This document shows, piece after piece, positions 46,868-57,817 of a DNA stretch of 64,000 nt. Under the pieces are notes generated by a model, which was not told the DNA's origin, searched no databases, and saw nothing but the letters and a program-made list of their open reading frames with translations. Numbering within the stretch: position 1 is the stretch's first letter; the number at the start of each line of letters is the position of its first letter. Both the position numbers and the translations under genes were made by a program. The DNA comes from Brachycybe producta (lineage: Eukaryota; Arthropoda; Diplopoda; Playtdesmida; Andrognathidae), in NCBI GenBank assembly GCA_036925085.1, contig JAUPFP010000033.1:310001-374000 (forward strand), written 5' to 3'.

Positions 46868-49800
46868 ATGGCTCATATATATAAAAAGTACCAATTACGG
46901 CAATGGTTCTTTTTTTTTGTTACTCTAACATTTCTGATTTGGAGGACTAGTGAGGCGGCGGAGGAGGAGGAGGAACCACTGACCCATGATGCGACGACCG
47001 AGGAGAAGGATGTGGACCAACAGGAATCATTATTGGTCACTACCTATAACCTAGGAAAAGAGGCCTACGCACAGGAACGTTGGTCTCAGTGTATCGACCA
47101 CATGGAAAACACACTACAATTGTTCAAGAGACACCGTGCTCGAGTGGTTCATTGTCGGTCAAAGTGTCATCGTGAAGCCGAAAACGAAACACCACTGTTG
47201 ACGACGACGATGATGGTGGTGGATAATGACCATCCATTGAGGTTTTATGAGAAAACCATTCGTGACACCTTGTGTCTTATGAAGTGTCGAAAAAGAGATA
47301 AACTGGACACCAGAGAGGCAGTGGCTGCAGCACGGAATGTCAACACTGAGATACTCGATCGAAAGCCTTACGATTATCTACAATTGTGCTATTACAAGGT
47401 AAGCGATAGACTCCCCCAATTAAGAGGTGTGTCAAATCAAGATTACTCGTAATACCTCGTACATACAGCTGATAATTTAAATGCATTTAAAATAATAAAC
47501 GTGTTCTACAGAGCCCTGTGAAGGACAAACAAACAATATGTCGAATTCAATTTATTCAGTTAATTAATCTGAAAATATTGAGTTAATACTTAAATATAAT
47601 TATACAAACTATTGACAAAATATTGATTTAGTATTTCAATTTAAAATATTAATAATAAAGACATTTTTTTATTTGGTGTTTATGTCCTTAACTGGATTCC
47701 GTATAATTCACCTAAACACATTTAATTTGAATTCATTTAACTCATGTGTGTCTACATGGTATAAGGTTACTTAAATGAACCACACATCGGTACAACCCCA
47801 GTCATTCCGCAGTTTGTTCTTATTGGTCGTTGAGGAGGGCGGGCGTCATGAGACAGTAGCTCCTTACAAGGTCAACTGTATACAAGTTGGAGCAAAGCGA
47901 GCCCATTTTTGTTTGTCACGTGACAGCTGATTACATGGGAGCCTATGATTTGCAAAAACTCATCATAATTATGCAATCAGCTGTCATGGCCGCTTTTTAC
48001 CCTAATCTTCATAAAAAAAAAGAACCTTTGGCTCTTTATTAAACCTTCCCCTTTCCGTTACTTTAACTGTCCATGTTGTATTTCTGAAAAAAATGCCTAC
48101 TAAAAATGGGACATAAAAAGTAGAAACCTACATAAAGGCCGATGGGCTGGCCTGGACTGGGTTGTCTAGCCACTGGGTGACTTCATGATCCTCACAGACC
48201 ATATATTGTGGTGGGTTTCTCTGCTTTCGTACTAGTTTTGTGTCCTCGGCTTTGAATCAGCTTTTGCAAAATTTACTTTTCTAATAAATAAGGATCAACT
48301 TTAGTAAACTGAATGTTTTAGAAACTAGAAGAGTAATAAGAGATTTTCATGTTATTATTTCAAATTAAACTTTTTATGGCAATTTAAAAAAAATTCTTAA
48401 ATTTTTATTTTTCACTTCAAGTCTGGTCAAAAGTCATCAAAAACGTATTTTCGATTTAAAGAGATCAATCAAATGTGGGGGTAATTCAATTGTTCTTCTA
48501 GTTTTTAATTTCTTTTCAATGTTTTGCGTTTTATATTTAAAAAAAGACATTTTATACCAACAAACATGAATGAATTAATGGTTATTTTAATGGCAGTTGT
48601 AAGAATGGCTCCTGATGCCTCTCATTAGTGAACGACACAGTGTATATATGACTACATGTCATTTATTTATGTATGCATTATTATGCATAAATGAAGTCTT
48701 TCCGAATATGGTAATATTGCCATTATGTCATTATGCATATAGAATTTCAAAAGCAACAAAAAAACTCGTTCTTTTTAAATGGATCCATCAACCCCTCATC
48801 GACCCATATCCTACTTCAAAAGACTCCAAACCCCATCTCTTATAACGACGAGAGATGGTGGAGGAGGAGGAGGAGGAGGCTACCTATACGAAGATTTACA
48901 TTCGACTTACCACTTGGCACTTAAGAAGAACCATGTGCACCAGACCTCTTCGTGTGCCAGACCAAATTATCATACTTCTAGACAACTCAGAATGATGGAA
49001 CACATTGGAGACTGAAAGTAGCAAACATCTTCCTATATGGGCTTCGTCCCATCCAATCCCCGTTCCAACATCGGCAAGGGTCCCAATTAGTCGCATTCCA
49101 TCAATCTTATTAATCCCAATAGCATGAAAACTCTCGTTAAAGCAGGAATGCATCACAATGTCTAGTATTGTTTACCATAGTAGGATGTGATCTTGTAAGC
49201 AGTTCAAATCTTATCATCCCATCAGCCCCATAGGATCCCACTAGTTCCATCAGACCCATAGGTTCTATCAGTTGCATGGGTCCCCACCCATCCCACCAGT
49301 TCCATCAGCCCCAACCATTCCATCAGTCCCACCCCATCTATTTTTATTTAGTCCCCCACAATTGATTATATTTAGGGCTCGGATTTTGATGCAATATCAA
49401 CCGGAATGTTTCTCAATATGTGGCCCAAGTGCCAATTGTGAAGTGACAATCTCGTTTAGATAATAAAAAAACAATTGTTCTTTCTAATTAAAAACAATGG
49501 TTAGAGGCTAGAACTCTAGTTGATAACTGATAGTAACGAGACATCTAGCCTCTCTACCCAGCTTTTTTGATTAGAAATAACATAATTGCAGTTGCTCTTA
49601 TGATGATTACTATACAGTTGGCTCTTGGGCCACAAATTGAGAAACATTCCGGTTGATATTGCATCAAAATCCGAGCCCCAATTATATTTCTTTATTGATG
49701 GAAGCTTATTTGGGTCTCTAGAACACATTGTCCAACTGATATAACACACATTTTCGTCTCATGCTGTAATTTGAAAAAGAACCAACATTTTTATGATTTA

Positions 49801-52800
49801 TGAATCATTGTTCCTATCCAGTTTCCATATCATATTCATCAAACACCAATTTTAGTACAGCGCCTTAAAAGCTTGAAGACATCACAAAATCTGCGAATTG
49901 TTTTGTACAACTTGTTGTTTTGTGTTTAGAAGGGTTACATTACATACGACACTCCTTTTTTTTTTTTTTTTTTTTTTTTTAGAAAGTTCGTTTTAACAAA
50001 TGTTAAACTAATCAAACTAATCTAACGTCCAGACGATTTTTTTTAAATAAAAATCTAACCGTGCTAAGATCCAAATTCAATTAAGAAACTTGGCACTCGA
50101 ACCCTCTGCACAGAGGAGGTTGTTCCAACATAACAAACCATGTTTTATTTAAGTACTCTCTCTTTGTTCAGAGTTTTTCTATGTTAGAACCCTGCTTTAA
50201 AAAGGTTCAAGTTGAACTTCAAGTGTTAAGTTTCAACTCTTGAATTTAGACCTAATACATATTCTTATTAGAAATTAGAACTTTTTACACAAAAGCAAAA
50301 AGAATTATACTTTTTGCAATCAAAGAAACTGGTTAGAGGCTATATAGTTAACCTACAATGATACTCAATTTGTAAGTCAACAATAGCCTCTAACAAGTCT
50401 CTTTTTTTGCTGCAAAAAGGGTGTTTTTTTGCTCCTCCTTATTACATAAGGACGTGACTTAACTTCAAAATATAAGTTTCAGTTTTTAATTATCGTGTGA
50501 ACAAAAAAAAAACGATCAGAAGAAGAAAAAAACACTCCAAATTTTTATTTACATTTCAAGAATTTATCATTTTCCTTATAAAAAAAAAGATATTATTCCT
50601 ATAAAACATATGTCAAAAGTGAAATCTTGACAAAAAATACCTCCCTTAGTGGAACCTCAAATAAGAGAGAAAAAAAAAAAAAAGCTCAGCTTGTTTTTCT
50701 TTTGCTAAAAAAAAAAAAGAACTTTGAAATATATTTAAGATGTCATAAACAAATTTATATTATTTAATCAAGGATTATTATTGTTTTGCCATTGTCTTTT
50801 TGTGTGTCCTATTCGTGTTATATAGGGTACTTCCGGGTACATTCTCAGGATTCAAAGAGGTTCACAATAAAACTGTCTCCACTTGAAATCTTTCAGTGTA
50901 AACACACGTCCATCGAACTATGGTTATTCAGCGTTTTTGTAGCAACACTTAAGCAAAAATTGAAAATGTTTTAGAAACTAGAAGGGTAGTTCAATCATTT
51001 AAGAGTATCTTCATGTTGATATCTTTCAAAATAAACTTTTTGTAGATAAAAATTTAAAAAAAATATCGTCTGCTTAAAGTTATGTCACTTTCAAACTGAC
51101 ATAAAAAGCTTATTTTGAAAGATTTCAACATGAAAATGACATTAAGTGACTAAGCTGCCCTTCTAGTCTCTAAAACACTTTCAAGTTTATTTTAATTTTG
51201 CTTCTAAAAGACAGAATAGCCGGAGTTCGAGATGCGCTTACATTTTAAAACCGAAGTAGTTTTGCAACAACTCGAAATCATAATGCCGAAAGCAGATGTT
51301 TATTCCTCTTGAGGAAAACCCGTTTTTGCAGATCCTTCTTGTTCATCAAGTCGTAAGATTGATCCTGTTCGGAAGGTGCCGAAGACGCCGGAATAGAAAA
51401 TAACTGGCACGCATACAACCAAAGAGACGTGTAACGTTCTCTATGCTCCAACCAGAAGGCAATGGCGTCCATTTCTTCGCCACTCGTCTCCTGATTACAA
51501 TATGCTTCCAGTTCCATTACTTCCTTTCCGGTGTCCACTGCGGCCACGTTTTGCATGTTCTCCATCTTCTGACGGATTATGGACGGAATGTATTTGAAAC
51601 GTTTCGACAAAGGTTGTTCGCTACTCGACGAAATGGACGACGAAGACGAGCCGGGACGAAGAGCGTCCATCACGACTTCCTGATGAGAATCCTGAGCCAT
51701 TCTTTCGACATTCGGCCTCAGTGACTGAAGGATACACGCTTTGGCGGCCGTTACTTGATTCGCATCCAAAATAAGTCTGTAGCACGGATCGAGAAAAGTG
51801 GCCGTTACAAACAAAGGATCGAACTCTGCGTGACTCGGAAGAAGCCATTTGTCGAAAGTGTCGTGCATCAGTTTACGAATCTGCATCGAAATTGGACTTA
51901 TGCCACTCTGAATGTCCGTAGCGTAAAGATGCGAAAAGAGTTCTAGAAGAACCGGAACGACACAAGAAAGTGTCATCACTTCGTCTGAACCACGTAACAA
52001 CTCCGTGTATTTTGCAAAAGGTTCGTAAAAATTCTTATATTCGCAAAGAGAATTCCAGTCCTCTTCGTGTAAACCGTTCCAGTTCAATTCGGCACAGGTC
52101 TGCATCATTACGTCTCGAAGTTCCAAAGCTCGATGGACGACCAAGAACGTTCCGGACCAACCGGAACAAACGTCACCGATCAGACTCTTCCCGAATTCTT
52201 TGGTTCTGGATGATAAAATTGTCATTGCTCTCGAGGACCTTGTTAACCGACCGATCAAACGGTTCAGTCTTCTTACGGCCGGTCCGTGAAACTGCATCGA
52301 ATCACAACATCTGACCACACATTGTAGAATGTGAGCGAAACAAGTGATTCGTAAGTGACCGTTTCGAGAGAAAACTCTGTCCAGTTCGTTTTCTCGTTCG
52401 GCAAACTCGGACGATTCTGCAATCACCGTATTACTACAGTCCATCTGAACGTGAGAATCGTCCTCTTGAGCTGTCGCATCTTTGTCCACTTCCTCGTAGT
52501 CACTTCCGGTCACTTCGATCTTTACGAATTCGTCCGTATTCGAATTGATTGTCGTCCAGTCTTCGTTAGACGTTGCGTAATGTTTCGTATTCTTGAAGGT
52601 GGCCACAACGTAACTTCCGTTATCCGTCACAATCCTCGAAACTCTATCGGAAGGCACGTTCCAATCCGTAAGTACGGACATGATGACGTCATGTATCTTT
52701 TCACCATTGTGAGGATGCGACATCGGTTTTAATCCGAGAAATACATTCATTTTATGCATCGATCTCTCGTGAAAGAAATGAGCCGATACGGCCAGGTATG

Positions 52801-55800
52801 AATCGGAAGCTGAATGTCCCTTCGAACGCCATATGTCCGAAGTGACGGCCATTTTGAATCGTGATGGATTCGAACACGAATGAAGAAGAAGACATTCTTC
52901 GAATATCGTTCTCAGATTTATTTTAGTCGTTAAATAGAGTCCGTTCATCTCACCTTCGACTATGGATCGATTCGGTATCTCGTAGAAAGGATCGAGTTCG
53001 AACAGAAGTTCGCGAAACTCTTCGTTGTTTACGATCGAAGTCGATTCACCGGATGTCGCAACGAAAAGTGATAGTTTTTTTGTGACACGATTCCAATTTT
53101 TCGGTGCATATGGAACAGCGTTGGACGAAGATGATGAAGAAGAGGACGATGAACAAGCTACGATTTTATTTTGTCGTATCGGATGATGATGCTGCGGATG
53201 CGGATGATGATGATGATGATTATGATGATGATGAGGGCAGATTTCTGATGACGATGTGGCGGAGGATGACGAAGTTGAAGGTTCCTTTTTGACACAAATA
53301 CAATTACTAGGTGATGAAGCAGAATAGTTTATTAACATCTTCATGTTCAGTTCTTTCTTTTGAAGTTGTTCTTTCTCTCTGACTGCGAACATGGCGTATT
53401 CTAATGCATGATGTGCCTTAAGGTGACTTTTCAGGTTCGTCGTGAAATTGCCTCGTATGAGAGCTCCACATTTTATACAAGAGGACCATCTCTCTTTCGA
53501 ATCGTAAGCAAAATATTCCCATACTGCACTCTCGCGTTTGCGTCCGATGCATTTCGGAGTGACCGTTGTCGCCATAATGCTGCGGTCAAGTATACACGAA
53601 CAACAGGTTCACAGGGCTAACTGCGTACGGATTAGTTTCGCCAATATGACGTCAAATGTCCTTAAATGCATGACCATAGATTGTCTTTGTCATCATATGT
53701 CCCAATAATACACTCCCTCTCACGATGTCACACTGTTTGTTTAACGTTTGCTTGTAAGTTAGTCCGTGCATAGTTACCCAGAGCATAATATTAACCACAC
53801 TCACAAATTCCCGTTATAAACTTATATGTGTGAATCTATTAATAGCTCAATTTTGCAATATTTAAAGTTCTGTTTTTTTAAGCCATTGCTTCAAATTTAT
53901 CACATCTGTTCATTCAAAAATAAACATATACGAACCTCACAGTGAATGTGAAACGATTTGCAACCACACACATGCGGAAAAATAAACAGAAATCAAGCGA
54001 AAACGAATCAAACGACACGAAAACAACGACAAAAATTGTAAACATCCGGTTTTAGCAGCTATTCGCCGCCGCTTATAGAAAAGTATTCAAGCCGCTACTA
54101 CCGCTAGCATAATCTAAGATCATAAAGAAGAGCATGACCTATCTTTTCTTTAGTTACATTTTGAAGCACAAAGCATAGACATAGCTTAGAGTGATAAACC
54201 AATATGGCGTCCAGCTCTAATGTTAAAACTTGATACACACCATATTAGTAATACCCTTTCCCCCCTACCAATATGGAATTTCGAAATATAACATCATGTC
54301 ACTTCAAGTCTGTTATTACTTGAAAGTTTACTTTATATGTATAAAAAGCGCGGTAAATTCAATTTACCTTTATAAATTTTACAACATTATTTTCAGTCTA
54401 TAATAATCTATTAAATTTCAATTTCCAATTCATAATTTCATTTTTAGAAGCTCTAATTTCTAAGGAGAAATTGGAAATTCATTATTAAACTGAGTCAACT
54501 GACATAAAAAGCTTATTTTACCTTTTACCCTTCTATTTTCTAAACCACTTTCAAGTTTCTTTTAATTTTGCTCCTAAAAACAGAATAATCACGGTACGTT
54601 TCAACTTTAAAACGAAGTAAATCGTTTTTCTTTTCCAATAAAAGGTGAATGAACTCCAAAATGCGATCTCGAGCGCTTACACGTTCCTTCTTCAGAATCC
54701 TGACCACGAAGTGATGAGATCCAACTTCCGATTTTACACTTCTCAAAAAGGTGCCCAATTACAACACATTCGAAACTTGGAAGCTGAACCGTATCAGGTA
54801 CAAACCTTAGGCACCAAAAAAAAACTTCCTCAACCCTAAAAACCAACTATTACAATAATGACTTCTCGTCAGGAATTCTTTTTAAAAGGAAACGATGCTT
54901 ACAACAAGAAAGCTTACCAGGAAGTAGTGGTCAACTTCGAAGAAGCCCTTGACCACTACTACAAAGCGGAAGAGGAATGTCGTCTTTTGTGCGAGGGTCA
55001 CTTCGAGAAGGGACCTACATTAGACCTCACGATGACCATTGCGAGTATGCAACCTTAAATTGACCACTGACTCTCTTATAAAGTTTTAACACGGTTTTTT
55101 TTTATCAGATCATTTCACGTACAGTTTGAGATGCAAACAACAATGTCCGAAGAAACTTTCATACATTTACGGAGAACATTACGAAGACTATTTAGCCTCA
55201 CATTACCATTACCTACAGTTCGCCTATTATCAGAGTAAGGACCTATAAGTTTGACCAATCAGATTCATTTAATTTAACAGATTAGAATTACATTTTCTCA
55301 TTCAAAGTCGGTCAAGTAGAAAAAGCGTGCAAAGCCGTGGCCACTCATCTCCTTTTCCATCCAAATAATGAAGTGATGCTTCACAACAAGGAGTATTATC
55401 TAGGACGTCTTATGCTGACCGATGGTCAGCAACAAGACCATTCCAAACTATTTACTCCAAGAGAGGTATAGAATTATCTAATTAATATTTTATTTTAATT
55501 TGTAATTCTCTAATATTTGAAAATCAGGAAGCTGTCAGTTACGTCCGACGTGACACGGACGAGAAACTGTTGCTGGCTTTCATCGAAACCAATTTTCAGA
55601 CTCTGAAGAACAATCCGAATCATGGAGAAGGTCTTGGATATCAGCAGGATGACACTGAACGAGAAGGACCTATGGGTCCAAGTGCTCAGATAGGTGGTAA
55701 TCCAGTTCGATTGTCCGAAACCGACAGTCGTAACATATCGATTGTAATGACCGAGAACGAATTAAATGGAAAGAAAAGGTTCGCAGCGGATGGATTTGTC

Positions 55801-57263
55801 GATTCGGACGAATGCGAACAATTAACTCAGTTGGCAACGGTCAGTTACGATGATAACCAGTTTCAACTACAGTCATATACCTCGCTTAACGTTACACCTT
55901 TCAGAACGATACCTCGTTATAACCTAATTGAATAAACTATAGCTTTGTACAGCAGCGCATTTGCTCCTCCAATGATGACTTGGTTAACGATTATTCCATT
56001 TTCAGGAACGAATCCATATCGTTAAACGAGGTATGACAGTATATGACGATTGTTTTGTTATATACTTATTACGTAATGTAGGAGGCTGCCGTTCATGGTG
56101 ATGGCTACAACGGCCGAACGTCACCCCACACGAAGTTCGAAACGTTCGAAGGACTGACCATCGGAAGGGCAGTTGTGGTATACATCTCTTGTAACAGTTC
56201 GAGAAGAAAGATCTTCATCAGATATTTTCTCTTTGTTTTGATTCTTTAGTTGGTCTCACTGGGAATCCTGAATAAAACGCGTGTCCAGTTACTTTTGGAC
56301 GTAAGCGACCGTGGACGAAATTACATCGAAAAGTATTTCGGAGTGAGCAAAGGTCAGATGTACTTTTCTTACACCCATTTGGTCTGCCGGACAGCGCGTC
56401 CAGGTCTAATAACAAATTTAAATAATCACATTCTAGATGGACACTGGTCAATTTGCTTGTTTATTATGTATATATAAGATTCTCCAGCCAATCGTAGTGA
56501 CTTAAGTCATCCAGTCCACGCTGACAACTGCATAATGACTAAAGATGGAGGATGTCGTAAAGAAAAACCAGCATATACGTGGAGAGACTACAGGTCAGTC
56601 AAGTGGTCAAATGGTCATTTTTTATCGCAATCGATCTCATTAGTTGTTTTTCAGTGCAATTATATATTTAAATGACGATTTCGATGGAGGTGAATTCATT
56701 TTCGCCAAAGACAAAGAAAACATTCAGGTAATACTGTTAAACTGACCACTGGTCATTTCAAATAGGGTCAATAATGACATAATGATGTTAAATAGTCATC
56801 GGTGCGTCCGAAATGTGGCCGAATGGTCGGTTTCTCGGCCGGAAGAGAAAACACACACGGTGTCCGAGCTGTTTTAAAAGGACGTCGTTGTGCTTTGGCC
56901 ATTTGGTTCACGCTTGACCACAAACATCGAGAAAGAGAACGTTTTCTCGCAGCTCAAGTCCTTTTGAACCATTCAGATACCAAAAACTCAACATCGTCAT
57001 CAACAGCAGCAGCAGCACCAACGACGACCAAAGAGGTAAACAAAAAGAAGAAAACTATTAAAAAGAGCATAACAATGGTCAAGAATGACCACTCGTCATC
57101 ACCTGCAACACAAGAACTCATGTTCCGCACCCCTTCCAAAACCACGCCCACTCAATCTGGACTCCAACAGACAGACGATCATTACGTCACGAACAACGTG
57201 TACCAGTTGGAAAGGTCACGTGGTTACGTGGACGACGAAAACAGCCAACACACTGAACTATGA
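46868..57263 (+). CDS. P3H: Prolyl 3-hydroxylase (leprecan family), 11 exons
   Basis: Predicted 2-oxoglutarate/Fe(II) enzyme that 3-hydroxylates collagen prolines in the ER. Exons: 46868-47398, 54645-54797, 54873-55044, 55109-55234, 55308-55465, 55528-55839, 56082-56177, 56250-56403, 56479-56593, 56655-56727 and 56796-57263. All have GT/AG borders and matching phases, giving 785 aa, close to vertebrate P3H1. A signal peptide (basic, then WFFFFVTLTFLIW) is followed by an acidic stretch. The leprecan/CRTAP-type TPR region has four CxxxC motifs (CRSKC, CLMKC, CRLLC, CKQQC). The C-terminal oxygenase domain has the iron ligands H581 and D583 (HPVHADNC) and H651 (ENTHGV), plus 2OG-binding R661 (GRRCALAIWF). 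After a Ser/Ala/Lys-rich tail the protein ends in HTEL, an ER-retrieval-like tetrapeptide. Its possession of the oxygenase domain separates it from CRTAP. The start codon is chosen because the signal peptide follows it directly. Intron 1 is 7.2 kb and hosts an antisense hAT-type gene. Confidence 0.93.
47452..47762 (-). mobile_element. Family A MITE in intron 1 of prolyl 3-hydroxylase
   Basis: ATACCTCGTACATACAGCTG to GTGTGTCTACATGGTAT. It starts 53 bp after the exon 1 donor. Confidence 0.82.
48290..48520. mobile_element. Family B MITE, degraded (intron 1)
   Basis: TTTTAGAAACTAGAAGAGTA at left and TTCTTCTAGTTTTTAATTTC at right. Confidence 0.55.
49374..49680. mobile_element. Foldback MITE with 9-bp target duplication (intron 1)
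   Basis: Inverted arms of about 63 bp starting AGGGCTCGGATTTTGATGCA, flanked by ATTATATTT at 49365-49373 and 49681-49689. Confidence 0.85.
49956..49980 (+). repeat. Poly-T tract, 25 T
   Basis: Uninterrupted T25 in intron 1 of prolyl 3-hydroxylase. Confidence 0.9.
50940..51260. mobile_element. Family B MITE abutting the ZBED stop codon
   Basis: TTTTAGAAACTAGAAGGGTA at 50968 and CCTTCTAGTCTCTAAAACAC at 51158. Its right end lies within about 20-50 bp of the ZBED stop and holds the only nearby minus-strand AATAAA. Confidence 0.75.
51186..51191 (-). terminator. Candidate poly(A) signal of the ZBED gene inside a MITE
   Basis: On the minus strand AATAAA occurs 87 nt past the ZBED stop. It lies in a family B MITE copy, at a position where most copies read AAATTAAGAGAAA; the local variant AAATTAAAATAAA creates the hexamer. 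Use of the site is inferred, not shown. Confidence 0.4.
51278..53575 (-). CDS. ZBED/hAT-family transposase-like protein, single exon
   Basis: An uninterrupted 765-aa frame antisense within intron 1 of the prolyl 3-hydroxylase gene. An N-terminal BED zinc finger (about residues 10-60) shows CIKCG and HLKAHH. Residues of about 110-170 are low complexity (His-rich and poly-Ser runs). The hAT RNase-H-like core follows: TSDIW, VTDNGSY, CFAHILQCV, PFAKYTELL, ATFLDPCYR. The C-terminal dimerisation region keeps IPASSAPSE, but the usual SER-FS continuation is altered (PSEQDQSYDLMN), and the RW motif after the Cys-His region reads GWSGTF. I found no terminal inverted repeats or 8-bp target duplication around it. 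It could be an intact but aged hAT transposase or a domesticated ZBED-type gene; catalytic competence is uncertain. Antisense reading frames inside it are shadows. Confidence 0.88.
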   Translation of the reverse strand: MATTVTPKCIGRKRESAVWEYFAYDSKERWSSCIKCGALIRGNFTTNLKSHLKAHHALEYAMFAVREKEQLQKKELNMKMLINYSASSPSNCICVKKEPSTSSSSATSSSEICPHHHHNHHHHHPHPQHHHPIRQNKIVACSSSSSSSSSSNAVPYAPKNWNRVTKKLSLFVATSGESTSIVNNEEFRELLFELDPFYEIPNRSIVEGEMNGLYLTTKINLRTIFEECLLLHSCSNPSRFKMAVTSDIWRSKGHSASDSYLAVSAHFFHERSMHKMNVFLGLKPMSHPHNGEKIHDVIMSVLTDWNVPSDRVSRIVTDNGSYVVATFKNTKHYATSNEDWTTINSNTDEFVKIEVTGSDYEEVDKDATAQEDDSHVQMDCSNTVIAESSEFAERENELDRVFSRNGHLRITCFAHILQCVVRCCDSMQFHGPAVRRLNRLIGRLTRSSRAMTILSSRTKEFGKSLIGDVCSGWSGTFLVVHRALELRDVMMQTCAELNWNGLHEEDWNSLCEYKNFYEPFAKYTELLRGSDEVMTLSCVVPVLLELFSHLYATDIQSGISPISMQIRKLMHDTFDKWLLPSHAEFDPLFVTATFLDPCYRLILDANQVTAAKACILQSLRPNVERMAQDSHQEVVMDALRPGSSSSSISSSSEQPLSKRFKYIPSIIRQKMENMQNVAAVDTGKEVMELEAYCNQETSGEEMDAIAFWLEHRERYTSLWLYACQLFSIPASSAPSEQDQSYDLMNKKDLQKRVFLKRNKHLLSAL
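53576..54479. promoter_or_regulatory. Candidate upstream region of the ZBED gene
   Basis: On the minus strand an ACCGGATGTTTAC word (ETS-like core) lies about 470 bp upstream of the ZBED start, in sequence richer in CG dinucleotides (CGCCGCCGCTTAT) than the surrounding intron. No TATA box is clear. Confidence 0.25.
54480..54605. mobile_element. Family B MITE, right half, next to P3H exon 2
   Basis: ACATAAAAAGCTTATTTT, CCCTTCTATTTTCTAAACCA and GCTCCTAAAAACAGAATAAT. Ends about 45 bp before the exon 2 acceptor. Confidence 0.6.
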
Positions 57264-57309
57264 CTTCCCTATGACGTCACACTACATCCAAAATCCCACC
57301 AATCAATCT

Positions 57310-57590
57310 TAAAGTGCTTTAAAAGTGTAAATGCCCCTTTTTAATGGCTTTCAGGAAAAAAAATTATGAAAAACTTGAATGTGTTTTAGAAACTAGAAGA
57401 GTAACTCAATCACATAAGTATATATTCATGTTGACATCGTTCAAAATAAACTTTTTATGTCATTTTGAAAATGACTCACCTTTAATGTCGAAAGATATCA
57501 ATGTAATGCGACCCTTCTAGTTTCTAAAACACTTTCTAGTTTCTCTTAATTTTGCTCCTGAAAGACAATCTGCGTTTGAAAATAAGTTGT
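57310..57590. mobile_element. Family B MITE in the 3' flank of prolyl 3-hydroxylase
   Basis: AAAGTGTAAATGCCCCTTTT, GTTTTAGAAACTAGAAGAGT, then CCTTCTAGTTTCTAAAACAC and GCTCCTGAAAGACA. Begins about 50 bp after the stop codon. Confidence 0.75.
57445..57450 (+). terminator. Candidate poly(A) signal of prolyl 3-hydroxylase (within MITE)
   Basis: AATAAA occurs 182 nt downstream of the stop codon, inside the family B copy at 57310-57590. A second AATAAA at 57808-57813 lies just before another inverted-repeat element and is an alternative. Confidence 0.35.
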
Positions 57591-57807
57591 TCATAAATCT
57601 ACTAATTAGCATTTTAAGCCACGCCCAAAAACGTTTGCCACACCCTGATTACAACTTAAATTTGCATATTATTTGCTACCTCTATTTGCTCAAAAAAAAG
57701 TCTGTGAAAACTTTGTTACTTTTTTGTTTTTGTTGTTGTTGGTGTTTTTTTGTTATTTGCTTAAATTTAAAATTAAATGTTTGTGTTTATATTTAGCATA
57801 TTTACTC

Positions 57808-57813
57808 AATAAA
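57808..57813 (+). terminator. Alternative poly(A) signal downstream of prolyl 3-hydroxylase
   Basis: AATAAA about 545 nt past the stop, in AT-rich sequence beyond the family B MITE and immediately before the inverted-repeat element at 57818. Use would give a 3' UTR containing the whole MITE. Confidence 0.3.
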
Positions 57814-57817
57814 GAAT

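Larger units (their letters stand above)
47399..54644 (+). other. Intron 1 of the prolyl 3-hydroxylase gene, transposon-rich
   Basis: The donor is AAG|GTAAGC and the acceptor AAAAG|GTGAAT. Exon 1 ends ...LQLCYYK and exon 2 begins VNELQNA, which continues the leprecan TPR region in frame. The intron is far longer than the other nine (about 60-240 bp). It contains a family A MITE 53 bp past the donor, a family B copy at 48290-48520, a foldback element at 49374-49680, a run of 25 T at 49956-49980, further family B copies, and the antisense ZBED gene. The last intronic family B remnant ends only about 45 bp before the exon 2 acceptor. Confidence 0.85.

Noticed and set aside
47399-47452. Exon 1 read-through to a stop 54 bp past the donor
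   Set aside because: The consensus GTAAGC donor and in-frame continuity with exon 2 show that the read-through is intronic.
51443-53292. Several plus-strand frames of 60-125 codons
   Set aside because: They are antisense shadows of the 765-codon ZBED frame.
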